Source: Vanessa cardui (Eukaryota; Arthropoda; Insecta; Lepidoptera; Nymphalidae). From it: 64,000 nt of DNA. Under the pieces are notes generated by a model. The model ran no database searches. It saw nothing but the letters and a program-made list of their open reading frames with translations, and was not told the DNA's origin. Of this stretch, positions 1 to 11,500 are shown piece by piece. How positions within the stretch are numbered: position 1 is the stretch's first letter; every line of letters starts with the position of its first letter. The stretch covers positions 9,486,803-9,550,802 of the forward strand of contig NC_061129.1 in assembly GCF_905220365.1 (NCBI RefSeq). Direction: 5' to 3'. Position numbers and translations under genes: made by a program.

Positions 1-1220
1 GCACAAACTTTGGTAGACATGGCGAGAGACACCAGCAAGAAATTTTACAATAATTAAATGAGCTGAAGAAATGGACCTGCTATGACTACATTTACTTCCT
101 CATCACAGCTCTTCCATATTTTTAATACTGCCTTCTTTTGCATGATATTTCGAAAACTACTAATAATTTACACAAAAAAATAAACCTGTAGTTAATTATG
201 AAGATGAGATCATAGTCAGAATTGCATTGTTATAATTACGACATATTTAAAACCCAGATTATTAATTAAGTGTGGTTGATTTTTAGCTAGAATGATTGAA
301 AATATATTGGTCATATTTATTTAGTCTTAAGGAAAATATATTTTTGCTATATGTATAACCTAATGATACGAAAATGAGCATGTAACTTGGGCGTGTTTTG
401 TATTCCTATTTTCTGGATTGATGAAACGATATTATCGAAAATCATACTTTATAAATAAACATTAATAGTATTTAAAAACATGTAGTTTAATTACTTGACC
501 AGCCTAATTTAGAAAATATTGTTACAATTTCTGTTTCCAGCATATGGACGAGATAAAGATTAAGTCCATATCCTATAAAAAAAAATCTATAAGCCTTAGC
601 AGTGGGCAACAAATTCTCAAAAACTGATTATTAGAAATTGAACGAAATCATACTTAGAGTATTAAGAAGATTTTGTGCTAGTTAAAATTGAAGAAGAGAG
701 TCCGCCTTTACAAAAAAAGAAGTTCTAGATTTGTCTCTCGATGTTTGTAGGAAATTTTGCTTTTATGATCTTAGTTTAAGGCTTTAACATTTGTTATTAT
801 AAGATCATTGCCTTAACGTCTACCATCTATTTCATTTGCAAATTTTGCGGACGTATGACATTTGTTTATATATATATATATATATTTTTTTTTAATGCTC
901 TGTTTGCATAATTGAAGTGCAACAAAGTATACTCCTACGTAAAAAAATATAGTCCACGTCTCTGGGTATTAAAAATATTACAATATTATGTTTATTTTAT
1001 TGGTGGAGTGCATTTTGCACATAGGTGCGTCTCTTTTTCTCCGATTGTCTCTGGTTTGGCGGGTATAGGCACATGTTTTTTGTTTGTCGGCCACGATATG
1101 ATGTCAGACTTGCCACCTCGCTATAAAATATAATAGAGTTGCTACTCAGTAATCACTTAACAACGAGCTCAGCATGGTACCTATCACTTGACAGCAAAAG
1201 CTTACCACTTATCACCGCCG
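1..1220. other. AT-rich intergenic DNA, no gene seen
   Basis: No open frame here has protein-like composition, splice context or a recognisable motif. A short (TA)n run lies near 869-885. The open frame around 912-1133 starts at a non-ATG codon and is low-complexity. Confidence 0.6.
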
Positions 1221-1224
1221 CAAG

Positions 1225-1790
1225 GGAACTTCTAATCAAATCGAATAAAATCAAAATAAACTTTATTCAAGTAAGCTACCACCGATTTGGAAAGTAGATT
1301 CCACCGAGAAGAATTGGCAAGAAAATCAGTAGTTACTCGTTTTTAACATTTAAAAAATACCAAGTCATGTCAATTAATATATCCTTCTCGGAAGTCAACA
1401 GTTAATAACTCCACGCTTTTTTATCATCTATAAAATCTTGTATCGATTAATATGCTTTTTTTGTCAATGTATTTTGTACAAATGATTTGAATTTACGAAA
1501 CGACAAAGTTAAAAATGTCTGCGGAATTTCATTATAGAAACGGATACCTAAGGAAGCATTGATTGACTTTGCGGAATCGGAAACTTGGCGTTATAAGTTT
1601 ATTCTTACTCCTAGTGCACATACAATGATTATCACTGATTTTATCAAAGTCATCAATGTTACTGTGAATATACATAATATTGTTGTAAATACATTGTAAT
1701 GTCTATGAGGCGCACTGGACCAGAAGTGAAAGACAGCGAATTAATCAATGCTTCTTATTTCGGAATCAATTTGTAGCCAACTGGTGATTC
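1225..1790 (-). mobile_element. Decayed LINE 3' end (reverse transcriptase C-terminus plus 3' tail)
   Basis: On the minus strand, about 1700-1560 reads as a fragment containing KLITPSFRFRKVNQ. After a frame change, about 1560-1450 reads LGIRFYNEIPQTF, then FRKFKSFVQ and LTKKAY. This layout is typical of the C-terminus of a non-LTR retrotransposon reverse transcriptase. The DNA at about 1260-1340 resembles a 3' tail that I recall as common in lepidopteran LINEs, and an A/T-rich simple stretch lies at 1224-1262 where a LINE tail would end. The frame change and internal stops show that it is dead. The exact clade is not resolved. Confidence 0.7.
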
Positions 1791-2300
1791 CGATTCCTAC
1801 TTTAGTCACTGCGCTCAATGACTTCAATGATGAGCAGCAAGCCAGCTGCTAATGCCGTAACGTTAAATAAATTAGACGTTAGTTAAACGCGTGGTTGCGA
1901 AAAAGGAAAGAGAAAAGTATTATAACATCATCTTATAAAACAAAGTTATTGTTCCTAAAATTATGAACTTTTTCTATGAAATTCATATTTCATATAAAAT
2001 ATGAAATTTATCACTATCAAAAAGCTGTAAATTAAGATAAAATTGTAATCAAATTAAACAAATTGTATTAATAACAGGTAATTTTATAAAATAGACTATA
2101 AAAACTATATGTTCACGTGATTTTTAAATAGACACAGACAAATGTTTATAATACATGTCAAATGTCATGTCAATATTGTTAATTTGTTAATGTCAACGAC
2201 CAATGTAAGAAATAAGAATGTTTAAAAAGACGGCGATTTATGATGAACTTACGATAAATTATATTGTATTTATTTAAAATACTACAGTTCTATAAAATTA
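1791..2300. other. Intergenic, probable promoter region of the DHHC gene
   Basis: AT-rich DNA with no open frame of note. It lies immediately upstream of the inferred 5'UTR exon of the palmitoyltransferase gene. No TATA box or initiator can be singled out with confidence. Confidence 0.4.
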
Positions 2301-2700
2301 AAGGTGTTTGCCCTTTAAGCTTTTTATGATAATAATTTGTATGATGAACTACCCCTATAAATTAAGACAGAACAAGGTATGTAACTGCTTGATAACACTT
2401 CAGTTGTTCATGTTAGTATTCAGATGATATAATTAAAGATACTTAATGTATATTAATATTTTGTGTAATGTAAGCTTGCATAATAACATCTTTTACAGTT
2501 TTAAATTATTTATTTTTACTTATAAATTCCTATAACAAAACTATGTTTTATTTTCAGATTTGAAAATGCATCTTAAGACTTCATTTAAAATATTAATATA
2601 ACCACCCAGATAAAATTTGTTAAAATCTACTTGAAAACAAGATTCTCTGAAGGCTGAATTAGGCTTAATAATCAAACATTAGACTAATTTTAATTTTAAA

Positions 2701-3543
2701 ATGCTATTAACATTACCAAAACTTCAAAATAAACAGTTGAAGCGATTTTTGGAGCACAGTGTGTATCTTTTAATTGTTTTTGTTTTAGTACCAGGGTTTG
2801 TATATTTTGAACTTTGTGTTGTGTTACCATCTGTGGTTGAAATATGGAGTATTTCTTATATTATACATTATGTTTGTGCAACGTTTCTATTAATCAACAT
2901 TATAGGAAATATGATATATGGTATGTTTACCAATACAAGTATAAGAGGAAAAATTTTGGAAAGTGAACACAAAGAAGACTGGACTATGTGTACCATATGT
3001 GAGTGCTTGCGACCTCCTCGTGCCTGGCATTGTGATACCTGTGATACATGCATTCTAAAGAGAGACCACCATTGTACATTTTTTGCTTGTTGCATTGGTT
3101 ATTATAATCATAGATATTTCATGTTCTTTACACTATACATATTCATTGCTATGGTGTACTCATTCTATTATAATGTGATATTTTTGAGTAACTTTATAAA
3201 GTGGAACCATGGACTAGTCATAGTTCAATTTGTATTTCCCCTCGCTACTTTTGTAATTGATTTTGGAGAACAGACTTTATATGTATTTTTAGTTGAGATA
3301 AATTTCATTATAGGTGCATTTACGGGCTTTCTTTTTATATTTCATTTTAATAATATATTGAAAGGTAAAATAACTCCCGAAAGAAAACCAAATGTTAAAG
3401 GAGCATCTTATGACAAGGGACTTAAACTCAATCTAATTGAAGTATTTGGACATAGATGGCACCTGTCATGGATTTCTCCCTTTATAAAGAGCCCTTTACC
3501 GGGTAATGGTTTGGAATGGATTGTTGAAGATAAGCATAAATAG
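2701..3543 (+). CDS. DHHC-type palmitoyltransferase (ZDHHC24-like)
   Basis: This 280-aa protein should transfer palmitate to cysteines of membrane-associated proteins at the ER or Golgi. It has the family layout: membrane segments at about residues 21-43 and 52-75, a cysteine-rich domain at 97-140, then membrane segments at about 139-160 and 198-217. The zinc-binding cysteines and histidine are in place (CTIC, HCDTCDTC), and the catalytic motif is D122-H-H-C125. The C-terminal SPLPGNG motif resembles the insect ZDHHC24-like group (Drosophila CG4676 and relatives). The coding region is a single exon. A strong donor at 2377 (AACAAG|GTATGT) and an acceptor ending at 2557 suggest an intron in the 5'UTR. 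A short uORF from the ATG at 2341 crosses that junction and stops at once. The start is the first ATG in frame. A candidate poly(A) signal lies at 3834. Confidence 0.9.
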   Translation: MLLTLPKLQNKQLKRFLEHSVYLLIVFVLVPGFVYFELCVVLPSVVEIWSISYIIHYVCATFLLINIIGNMIYGMFTNTSIRGKILESEHKEDWTMCTICECLRPPRAWHCDTCDTCILKRDHHCTFFACCIGYYNHRYFMFFTLYIFIAMVYSFYYNVIFLSNFIKWNHGLVIVQFVFPLATFVIDFGEQTLYVFLVEINFIIGAFTGFLFIFHFNNILKGKITPERKPNVKGASYDKGLKLNLIEVFGHRWHLSWISPFIKSPLPGNGLEWIVEDKHK

Positions 3544-3544
3544 A

Positions 3545-4511
3545 CAAAACATTCTAATTTTTAAATTGGGCAACAAACTATTGATGTGGCACAAATTATA
3601 CTTAAAATTACAATTAACATATTTTCACTTTGCCTTATTTTTATTATTATAAATGAATATTGTAAGTTATCTTAAGTATTAACAAAATAATTATATTATT
3701 ATATTTATATATTGTACTTAATTTATTGACGATTATTTACAATACGCCATTATCGAGTTTTGAAAACCGAGCAAATATCAGCGCATGGAGCGCACGGAAC
3801 ATAAAGTGAAGCAAAAAAGTGCATCCAAAGACCAATAAAAATGCAAAACGAGACGTCTAATTTTTACTATGTCAATATTCCAAAAATTATACCGTATTCG
3901 ACATAGAGACCTTAGAGATTCAATTTGTTTCACATTACAACTTTTCAAAAGATTTAATGACTGTTTTTCAATGAATCTTTCAAAAGTAATAGTTACATAT
4001 CTAAATCAGTTACAACTATTCTTGGAAAATGAATAAGAACCACAATTTCAAATGTTGATAAGAATTTAGAAATAAGTTAAATTGTGATATTTTTTACTAA
4101 TTTAGGACCATACAAATACATTCATCATGTTAAATGTTCAACAAATTCTAATAAATCACTGCCAACTGTTTCAATTGGAAACGCATTAAAGTTTATCATA
4201 TTTATTCTAGCGAATGTGCTGACAAAAGTGAATTCAAACTCTGTATGTTTTTGTTAGACAATTGAGATCGCCTGTATTTTAGTTAGTTATTTATAGATTA
4301 CATTTTTAAATAATTTTATTGATTAAATTGTTGAAATAAACGATCTTTTTTTTTTTTAAGTTACAGAATTACACGAGGTTACGATTCCGTCACTCAGGAA
4401 TACTAAATTATTTGATATACACTTGGTATATCAATACAAGGCCTGTTTTAGTTTAGTAGCTTAAATTTTCTGTTAAAACAAAAAAGTTTCTAAACAAATC
4501 GATGACATACT
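3545..4511. other. 3'UTR and intergenic DNA
   Basis: This stretch holds the 3'UTR of the palmitoyltransferase gene, with AATAAA at 3834-3839, followed by AT-rich DNA. I see no further gene. Confidence 0.5.
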
Positions 4512-6397
4512 TTAACCCTTATCGTGGCAAAAAAATTTTTTTAAAGAAAAGCAAAAACAAATTATTTCGGTAGTTTCTTTGGGTTATAAAAAACATCAAA
4601 AAAATAAATAAAAAAATCATGATATGGAAATTTTGGAAAAACAATATGTATACTATAATATACATTGCTCCGTTTACTGTGATTAGCGCCTTTTTGGGAC
4701 AGTATATTATACTATACATTGCTTCATTTAGGCGGGGTTTGAATTAAACTGCTTTTAACGTTTACAAAAAAATAAACGGCATAATTTTAAATAAAAATAC
4801 AAATATTACTGATAATAAAAATATTTAATCAAAAAGAAATATTTTTTGAATAAAACTTTACCTAATTAAAACCCAAAAAAATGTTTTTATTATAAAAACA
4901 GGGTCTATGTTTCGCTTTATTGCTTGTGGTGACTGTAAAAAACAATTTAGTTTTTTCACATAACAAAGGTGAACCTTACACACCCCTACAATTGCCTATA
5001 ATAATAATAATCGCCAAAAAATCTAGTATTTCTTCTCTTGTAACTTTTATGGATCTTCCACTTCCTTGTATGCTATTTAAATTAGTGTGAGTTATAGTGA
5101 TATCTACTAAGTCTCCTGTAAAAAATCTATAAAATTTAACTAAAGGAGACCAATTAGATGGAATATCTTCCAGAAACAGAGGTTTTGCTATTACTGCATT
5201 GTTTTTGAACTGTGCTTTTTGCGAACTAAAGATAAATTGATTTTTCTAGTACAGTAAAGAGGGTAAGGATAAAATTGAAGGTACTGCGTCATAATTACTC
5301 TCTGATGGATTAGGAAACACCTGAGTAAGAATGTAAGTAAGAGGAACTTCAGTTGTTTCGGCATAAATGTCATCTGTATGCGTTCCGTCATCATCAGAAC
5401 TTTATAGGAGGTTTAACCTTTCGTAGCTGGAAATTATCGAGGCTGCATCGGAACTTTCTGCCGGTCCAATCATTCCAGCTTCATCACCGCTATTTGCCCC
5501 ATCACTTGAGTCAGAGTTTGCATTCTGTTCAGACACTAAGGATAAAATCCGCCTAGCTTTTTCACTCATAGCAGTCTAAAACCAAAGCAAAAGAAACATG
5601 CAAAACAACCATCCCAACCATCATGTTAGTAAAGCAATAATGTGTAATAGATAGGTAAATACTTTGTTATTGGTCCCATAATGAAGATGCATTATTAATG
5701 CAGCAATTCATGCAGTAATAATAAATAATTCATAACACAAAATAATAATATAAGTAACAGTATTTTTATGGGAATCGAGCCCACAACCTCGTGAGTGTCT
5801 CAGCAGACGATTTCTAAAAACACCTGGGTAGTAGATTCTTTTTAAATTATAATAAAATTGATTCAGTAGTTCAAATAGAAAATAAGATTGGAAGTATCTT
5901 AATTTTTTTTAAAGTTTAGTTGGTTTAGAGTAAAACAATATGGATCCCATGAAGTAAGCAATGTATATTATTCTATACACATCAAATGAAAGGTAAATTA
6001 CTCCTATTGTGGCATTGTATAGTATAATATACGTTAGTAAAAAATACGACAAAATCATGCTAATTCGTATAGCGAAAACAGCAATTTTATAAAAATATGT
6101 AAGTACAGACATTAGAGAATGTTTATTTTATAAAATACATACATATTAAGGCGCTTAATAATAAAAATAAAATAAAACTTACCTTGGATAAAAAGTAACG
6201 GTTCATCTTGACAGTTATTTTTCAAATTTGATTTAACATTACTACAGATATAATAATATTTTTATTTTTTAAGTGTAAATAAACGTCTAGAAATGTCAAT
6301 GGTTCAATAAAACTATGTTAAAATATATTTGTTGTAATTGTATATTTTTGTGAAGTTATACGTATAGTATACTATACAAAATAAAGATAAGGGTTAA
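4512..6397 (-). mobile_element. piggyBac-like transposon, internally deleted and decayed
   Basis: Both ends carry the hallmark: TTAA at 4512-4515 followed by CCCTTATC, and the inverted GATAAGGG followed by TTAA at 6394-6397. The 8-bp tips are perfect and the similarity then decays. Inside, on the minus strand, are pieces of the N-terminal half of a piggyBac transposase (next entry). The catalytic part is missing, so the 1.9-kb copy could only have moved in trans. Near both ends the element carries repeated palindromic blocks around TATACTATACATTGC (4645-4670, 4701-4725, 5957-5980, 6012-6034, 6361-6377). These are oriented outward in mirror image and may be transposase binding sites. A tRNA-like B-box sequence at about 5770-5790 may be a nested SINE scrap. 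Confidence 0.85.
4980..5569 (-). pseudogene. N-terminal piggyBac transposase remnant
   Basis: The minus strand starts with an ATG at 5569 and reads MSEKARRILSLVSEQ, then a Ser/Asp-rich acidic stretch as in piggyBac transposase N-termini. A stop follows at about 5403. A second open stretch contains YAETTEVPLTYILTQVF. A third, at about 5190-4985, contains FLEDIPSNWSPLVKFYRFF and TREEILDFLAIIIIIG, which match the start of the dimerisation domain. It ends at NCRGV and a stop, before any of the catalytic aspartates. At least two frame changes or stops interrupt it. No DDD catalytic region is present in the element. Confidence 0.75.
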
Positions 6398-6568
6398 GTA
6401 AAGCATAATAGGACGGAACAATCATAACAAATGTTACTCAAATGAGTTCATAATTTTATTGGAACATGATTTTACTTTTTTCCTACCGTCCTTCCATGAT
6501 ATGTTAGGTAAGTGGAGTAGAAAAGCTAAATCATTCAATTATATGATAGAAAAGTGTACCCATATATA

Positions 6569-6875
6569 AGCTGAGATGGACCAGTGGTTAGAACGCGTGC
6601 ATCTTAACCGATGATTGCGGGTTAAAACCCAGGCAAGCACAACTATATATATATGTGCTTAATTTGTCTATAATTCATCTCGTGCTCGGCGGTGAAGGAA
6701 AACAACGTAAGGAAACCTGCATGTGTCTAATTTCATCGAAATTTTGCCACATGATAATTCCACCAACCCGCATTGGAACAGCGAGGTGGAATATGTCCAA
6801 AGCCTCTCCTTAATGGAAGAGGAGGCCTTATCCCAGCTGTAGGAAATTTACAGGCTGTTACTTTACTTTACTTTT
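6569..6875 (+). mobile_element. tRNA-derived SINE, family A, copy 1
   Basis: About 300 bp. It starts with a tRNA-like head (GAGATGG...CCAGTGGTTAGAACGCG as A box) and a degenerate B box (GCGGGTTAAAACCC). The body is shared with copies at 33972-34328, 56665-56994 and 59097-59250 (reverse), containing CTCGGCGGTGAAGGAAAAC. It ends at TTTACAGGCTGTTAC with a (TTTAC)n-like tail. I recognise it as a SINE type found in butterflies. It is non-coding and depends on a partner LINE. Confidence 0.85.
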
Positions 6876-8300
6876 ACCTATACATTCAATACGCAATATA
6901 ATCTGCATTATTCAAACAGGTACAGTTTTCATTTCTCCTCTCCCGCGCTATGCCATTTTTTCAAATTGGTTATTGAGATTTTAGCATAAATACAGAAAAC
7001 AAACAAAAGCAAAGTAGGTTTCTAATTTATCATTTTTAAACTTCTAATTGTTTGTAAAAATGTAGGAATGGAAAAGGGTACTTTACGCAAATCTGACCGA
7101 AACTAGGATCTTCATATTATATTTGAAGCAAAATTGTTGTATCGGTAATGGGTCTGATTATTTGAAAATCAATTTTTTACAAATTACCTAAATTTGAGGT
7201 TTAAGTATGTTGAGTTTGATTCTGAATTCGTAATGAATTAATGATGTAAGTAGGTATATTTTCGATGTTTTATCCGTTTATCTAGCAGAAAATTTTGACA
7301 CCAACAGCAAAGCAATTTTATCTGTTGCGTAAAAGTATACCCATGATTATTTTTAAATTTATTTTAGATTATTTACAAAATACGATATGAATATTTGTTG
7401 TATTAAAACGTGATGTTTTCGAATGACTATAATAGTCTAATAAATGATTTACATAATTCAACCAAGGATAAAAGAAACCTAGCTTATCTGACTGAAGTCC
7501 ATCAATAAGTATCTGTATACTGTACATAGATCATTAATATAGACATCAAGCTAGTGAGGCCTTAATTTATTATATTCAAAAAAAGGTATAACGACAGACA
7601 GGACAGTATGAACAACATCCTTCATGTAAATAAAAAATGGTATACCAATGTTATCCGACAAGTCAATAGTAAAAATAGTATCTATAATTCGGTTACTTAT
7701 AATAAGTTTAGAGCTTATTAATTTTTGTATTGCAATGTAAACATTTTACAAAATTGAATAGTATAGTTGAATACAAAGTAGTATAGTATAGTTGACACTG
7801 TTTTAGTAAATACACATTAAATAAAGTTGTAGCGTAGTTAGCGCAGACGCAAGCTTCTAGCTGACTTTATTTTGATAAGCTCTTCTGAACCCACCTATCT
7901 AAAAACCATGTAAAGATTTGGAAGGTCTGTAAATAATTCGCTATATTCAAATTTGATATAACTGTATTTTACAATTTTGACAGTTTCGTCAAGCGTAGAC
8001 ATTAAAAAAAACGGCCATTATTTATATGATACTACAGCAAGCAATAAGCTTAAATAGATAAAGTCCTGATAAGTCCTTTTTAATTATTAATAAAGAGATC
8101 TTCAAAGGTATACGTTATTCATTTAGTACATTACTTCAAAGATAATATGTTATAATTGTTTTGGTGTGCTAAAAATCAAGTAAACAGCTAACATTTTACT
8201 GACAAAACAAATGTTTAAAAGAAGTCTTAACATTTACTACACTAACGTTGAAATAGTGGCATATTGGTAAAGAAGATGGACCGCGAACAACAGTAGAGAG
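6876..8300. other. Intergenic DNA upstream of junctophilin
   Basis: AT-rich sequence without a supported gene. Base composition changes sharply at about 8305, where the GC-rich leader of junctophilin begins. Confidence 0.5.
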
Positions 8301-8304
8301 TAGT

Positions 8305-8520
8305 AAGAGTGCGCAATGCGCAGGGCGGGCGGGACGCAGCGGGCGGCGGGCGGGCGGCCGCGGCGACTCAGCGGCAGTGCTCCTCGCGCAGGACCGGAGT
8401 GGTGTTCACTCGGCCGCGCGCCACGGCGCGACATGCCCAGCTGATGTTTATTTATACCGCGAGCTCGGCGGAGGGCGCGCGCGGGAGGCCCTCCCCTCCG
8501 CGGCACCACGGTTTCGCGTG
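8305..8520 (+). promoter_or_regulatory. jp: CpG/GC-rich 5' leader or promoter of junctophilin
   Basis: About 215 bp of very GC-rich, CpG-rich DNA in an otherwise AT-rich region, directly before the start codon. It probably holds the transcription start and the 5'UTR. An AT island (TGTTTATTTATACC, about 8444-8458) could be a TATA element. If it is, transcription would start near 8480 and skip the uORFs listed separately. The real start site cannot be read from sequence. Confidence 0.55.
8433..8444 (+). promoter_or_regulatory. uORF 1 of junctophilin (Met-Pro-Ser-stop)
   Basis: ATG CCC AGC TGA. The last base of the stop codon is the first base of the next ATG (TGATG at 8442-8446), so it overlaps uORF 2 by one base. 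It counts only if transcription starts upstream of it. Confidence 0.4.
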
Positions 8521-8521
8521 A
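8444..8521 (+). promoter_or_regulatory. uORF 2 of junctophilin (25 codons)
   Basis: It starts in the TGATG at the end of uORF 1 and runs 25 codons (begins MFIYTASSAEG, ends HHGFA). Its TGA at 8519-8521 again overlaps the next ATG, which is the junctophilin start at 8521, as TGATG. The two uORFs and the main frame occupy three different reading frames. This geometry is the one associated with termination-reinitiation. Translation is inferred, not shown. Confidence 0.45.
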
Positions 8522-11500
8522 TGCAGCCGAGCGAGCTAGCCGACACCGCGCACGCCGCTAGCGGAAATCCCCCGCAGCGTGGCCTCAACGGTGGCCGATT
8601 CGACTTTGATGATGGTGGTACCTATTGTGGCGGTTGGGAGGACGGCAAGGCCCACGGCCATGGTGTGTGTACTGGACCGAAAGGACAGGGGGCGTACGCC
8701 GGCTCCTGGCACTTTGGATTCGAAGTATCCGGCGTCTACACCTGGCCCAGGTGAGGTAGTGTCTCCGCCCGGGCCTCGCACATGCCCGAAATCCGCGTCC
8801 GAAGCCGCTCCAAAAATAGTCTGCTATTAATAATTGAGTTCGGTGTTTCGCTAGAAAACGCGTGTAACGGCGGTGAAAGTGCCTAATGGTCCAACCACGA
8901 AGAAAATAGTCATATCGATCTGTAGCTACTGATAACGATAAGTGATAAGAGTAGGTATCGCGATGCTGCGGCCTCGATGTCAATTGACCTGCTGTCATTG
9001 TTATAGACACATCCATTAAGGATCTAATAACGCGTGGTGAAGGAAAACACGATTTTATAAGTCGCAATTGAGGGCAATGTAGTGCAGCTGTGTAATGTCT
9101 TGATCACGGGAGTTGACATGTGACTTGTAAAAAAAACACGTATTATATCATTTTTATGAACTACTTATATAAATTACACTTACTGAACTTTTCATTGATT
9201 ATTTTGACACTTGACTACCTGATATTAATATTACAATACATAAACTTAATTAAGCATTTATTTATGAGTTTCGTATAAATAATATGTAACGGTAACCATT
9301 ATTTCAAGCATAATTTAACACCAGTACTTTATAAATCGAATTATACATTAACAGAAAGGATGAATATTTTTTCAGAAGATTAAAATGAATTGATTAGGTA
9401 TGACAGTAAGGTGCATTTCATAATGACTAAATGAAATTATTTTTATCTGGCTTTTATATGGCTATCGATATTTACCTACACAAGAGTTATACAGACATCA
9501 CAGTGTGAGTACGTGGCTCTGGCAGAATGCGTTACTGTGCCAGACCTTCCTATAAATCTCAGCGGACGCCTGCTCTCATCTAACCCACTTTCATCGGGTC
9601 GTTGCTCCATCAAAATAGGAAACTCCCGACATTGTGATTTTAGACAAACCTCAATAGTGTATTGGCCTCTTTTTACGATACGGTCAAAGATTAAAAAATA
9701 TATAAATATTTTAAAATTAATTGGGTCAAAATTTAGATTTCTTTATGCAGCAGATTTAAAAATTCATTAAAAAAATTTAACAGCTTATTATATTTCATAT
9801 AATATTTTTTATTATGCTTCTTATCCGAACAATAATTTTTTTCCTAACCGAATTTTTTAAGTTATTATTTCTTAATAAAAATAAAATGATGGTTAACATA
9901 AGTAATAGTTCAGAACTATTTTTAACAATAAAATTAAATATACTTAATGTTTGCATTATGAACGCACGTTTAAAGATGGTAATAGGCTTAGATATCTCGA
10001 AAGGTCTCAGGATATAATTGTTATATAGATTTTCAAGTAGCACTTAAGGATAACGATTAACTACATAAACTTTCTGTAGGGTTTTACTACAATAAAAACT
10101 GATACTGAAAATTATATTTAAGTAAATTTTAGTGGCGGATTTTTATTACATTTTAATATATGGATACTGTTGACCAAAATTGAACCGTCAATAATTGTTT
10201 AATTTTATTTAAAATAAAGTTTTGTAGTGTAGATTTTATATCAACATTTAGTTCACGTATTATAATTCATTTTGATTATACGAAATCTCTATATTGTTAC
10301 TGTCCCTTTATATATAATAAAATTACTAACAAACAATATAAACTCACAAATCCTATTCAATTGTTTAATTTATTAACTCTTTCTTATTTCCTTCGTCATT
10401 GATTCTTTTGACTACATTGAAAAATATCCTTATACATTTTAATTAAACTTTTGGTAAATTATTTTGTATTTGTATTGCTTCCTTTCTGAAGCCATAAACA
10501 GTAAAGTTGTCCATTTCCTTCACAAATGTTAGTAAACTCTATAACCTTTGTATTGTAATGAACAATATTTCTTTGATTAATTTTTATTTTGTTTTAACAT
10601 TTCGAAAGCTGTCTGTTATGTTATAGATTCTAGACGTGGTACAGGAACAAAAATAATATTATTATGTCGATTTCAGATTGTCTTTGTTTATTGTGTTTTA
10701 GTAAAAATCAAACAATAAACATCATGATTTAGGGTGAAAAGGGAATTAGCTGTGAAAAAGTTACCTGTAACCTACTAGGTTATGTTATGTTTTTTGTCGT
10801 TATGTTTTTTTTGTACCCAATCAATACTTTAAAACTGATAATGATAATTAATTCATTTCTAACATGTCATAACCAATACATTTACAAATTACTAGAAAAA
10901 TCAGTCGTTTCGATACTATTTTCTTTCCTACGAATATTCCTTACAATAATACCTTATTTTTAAATTGGTTTAAAAGCTAGAAAAATATGGCAAGCCGTCA
11001 CTTAATGTTAGTTTGTTGTTTTTGATTCGCTACTTCAAGGCTTGTGTCCCGATATCCTTATGTCATAGATAGACATGCATACATAAAAGTTACTATTAAA
11101 TAAACGTTAATAGTAACAAAAAATACAATTGAAAAGCACGTTCTATCAGTTGCATGTGGAACCATGCTTAACTAATAGCTTGATTTATAAACCTCACCGT
11201 ACTATTTTAACGACTTACAAGATGGAAGCATTAAATATGTATTGATATAAACTGACAGGCAAGCATCATTTGAATTTTACTGTGTGCAGATAAATCCATG
11301 AGCAACGGCTCATTAGTGTTCGTCATACTATTAAAGTTTCATTCAAGAACTTTCATAATTTTTCCCTTCGATTATAAGTTACTTGGTAAACAACAACATC
11401 AATTGGTCTAATCAAACGGTAGCATTATATTTAGGAATTTATAGTTTCCATTCAATTGAAGATGAATAATAGTGGCCCAATTTTTATATTTTATAGCGCT

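Noticed and set aside
5353..5556. Plus-strand open frame inside the piggyBac-like element
   Set aside because: It is antisense to the recognisable transposase fragment.
8536..9067. Long antisense open frames over junctophilin exon 1
   Set aside because: They are shadows of GC-rich coding sequence on the opposite strand, with no splice or motif support.
9513..9770. Possible exon in junctophilin intron 1
   Set aside because: The frame starts at a non-ATG codon, no phase-compatible acceptor and donor pair was found, and the second half is low-complexity.
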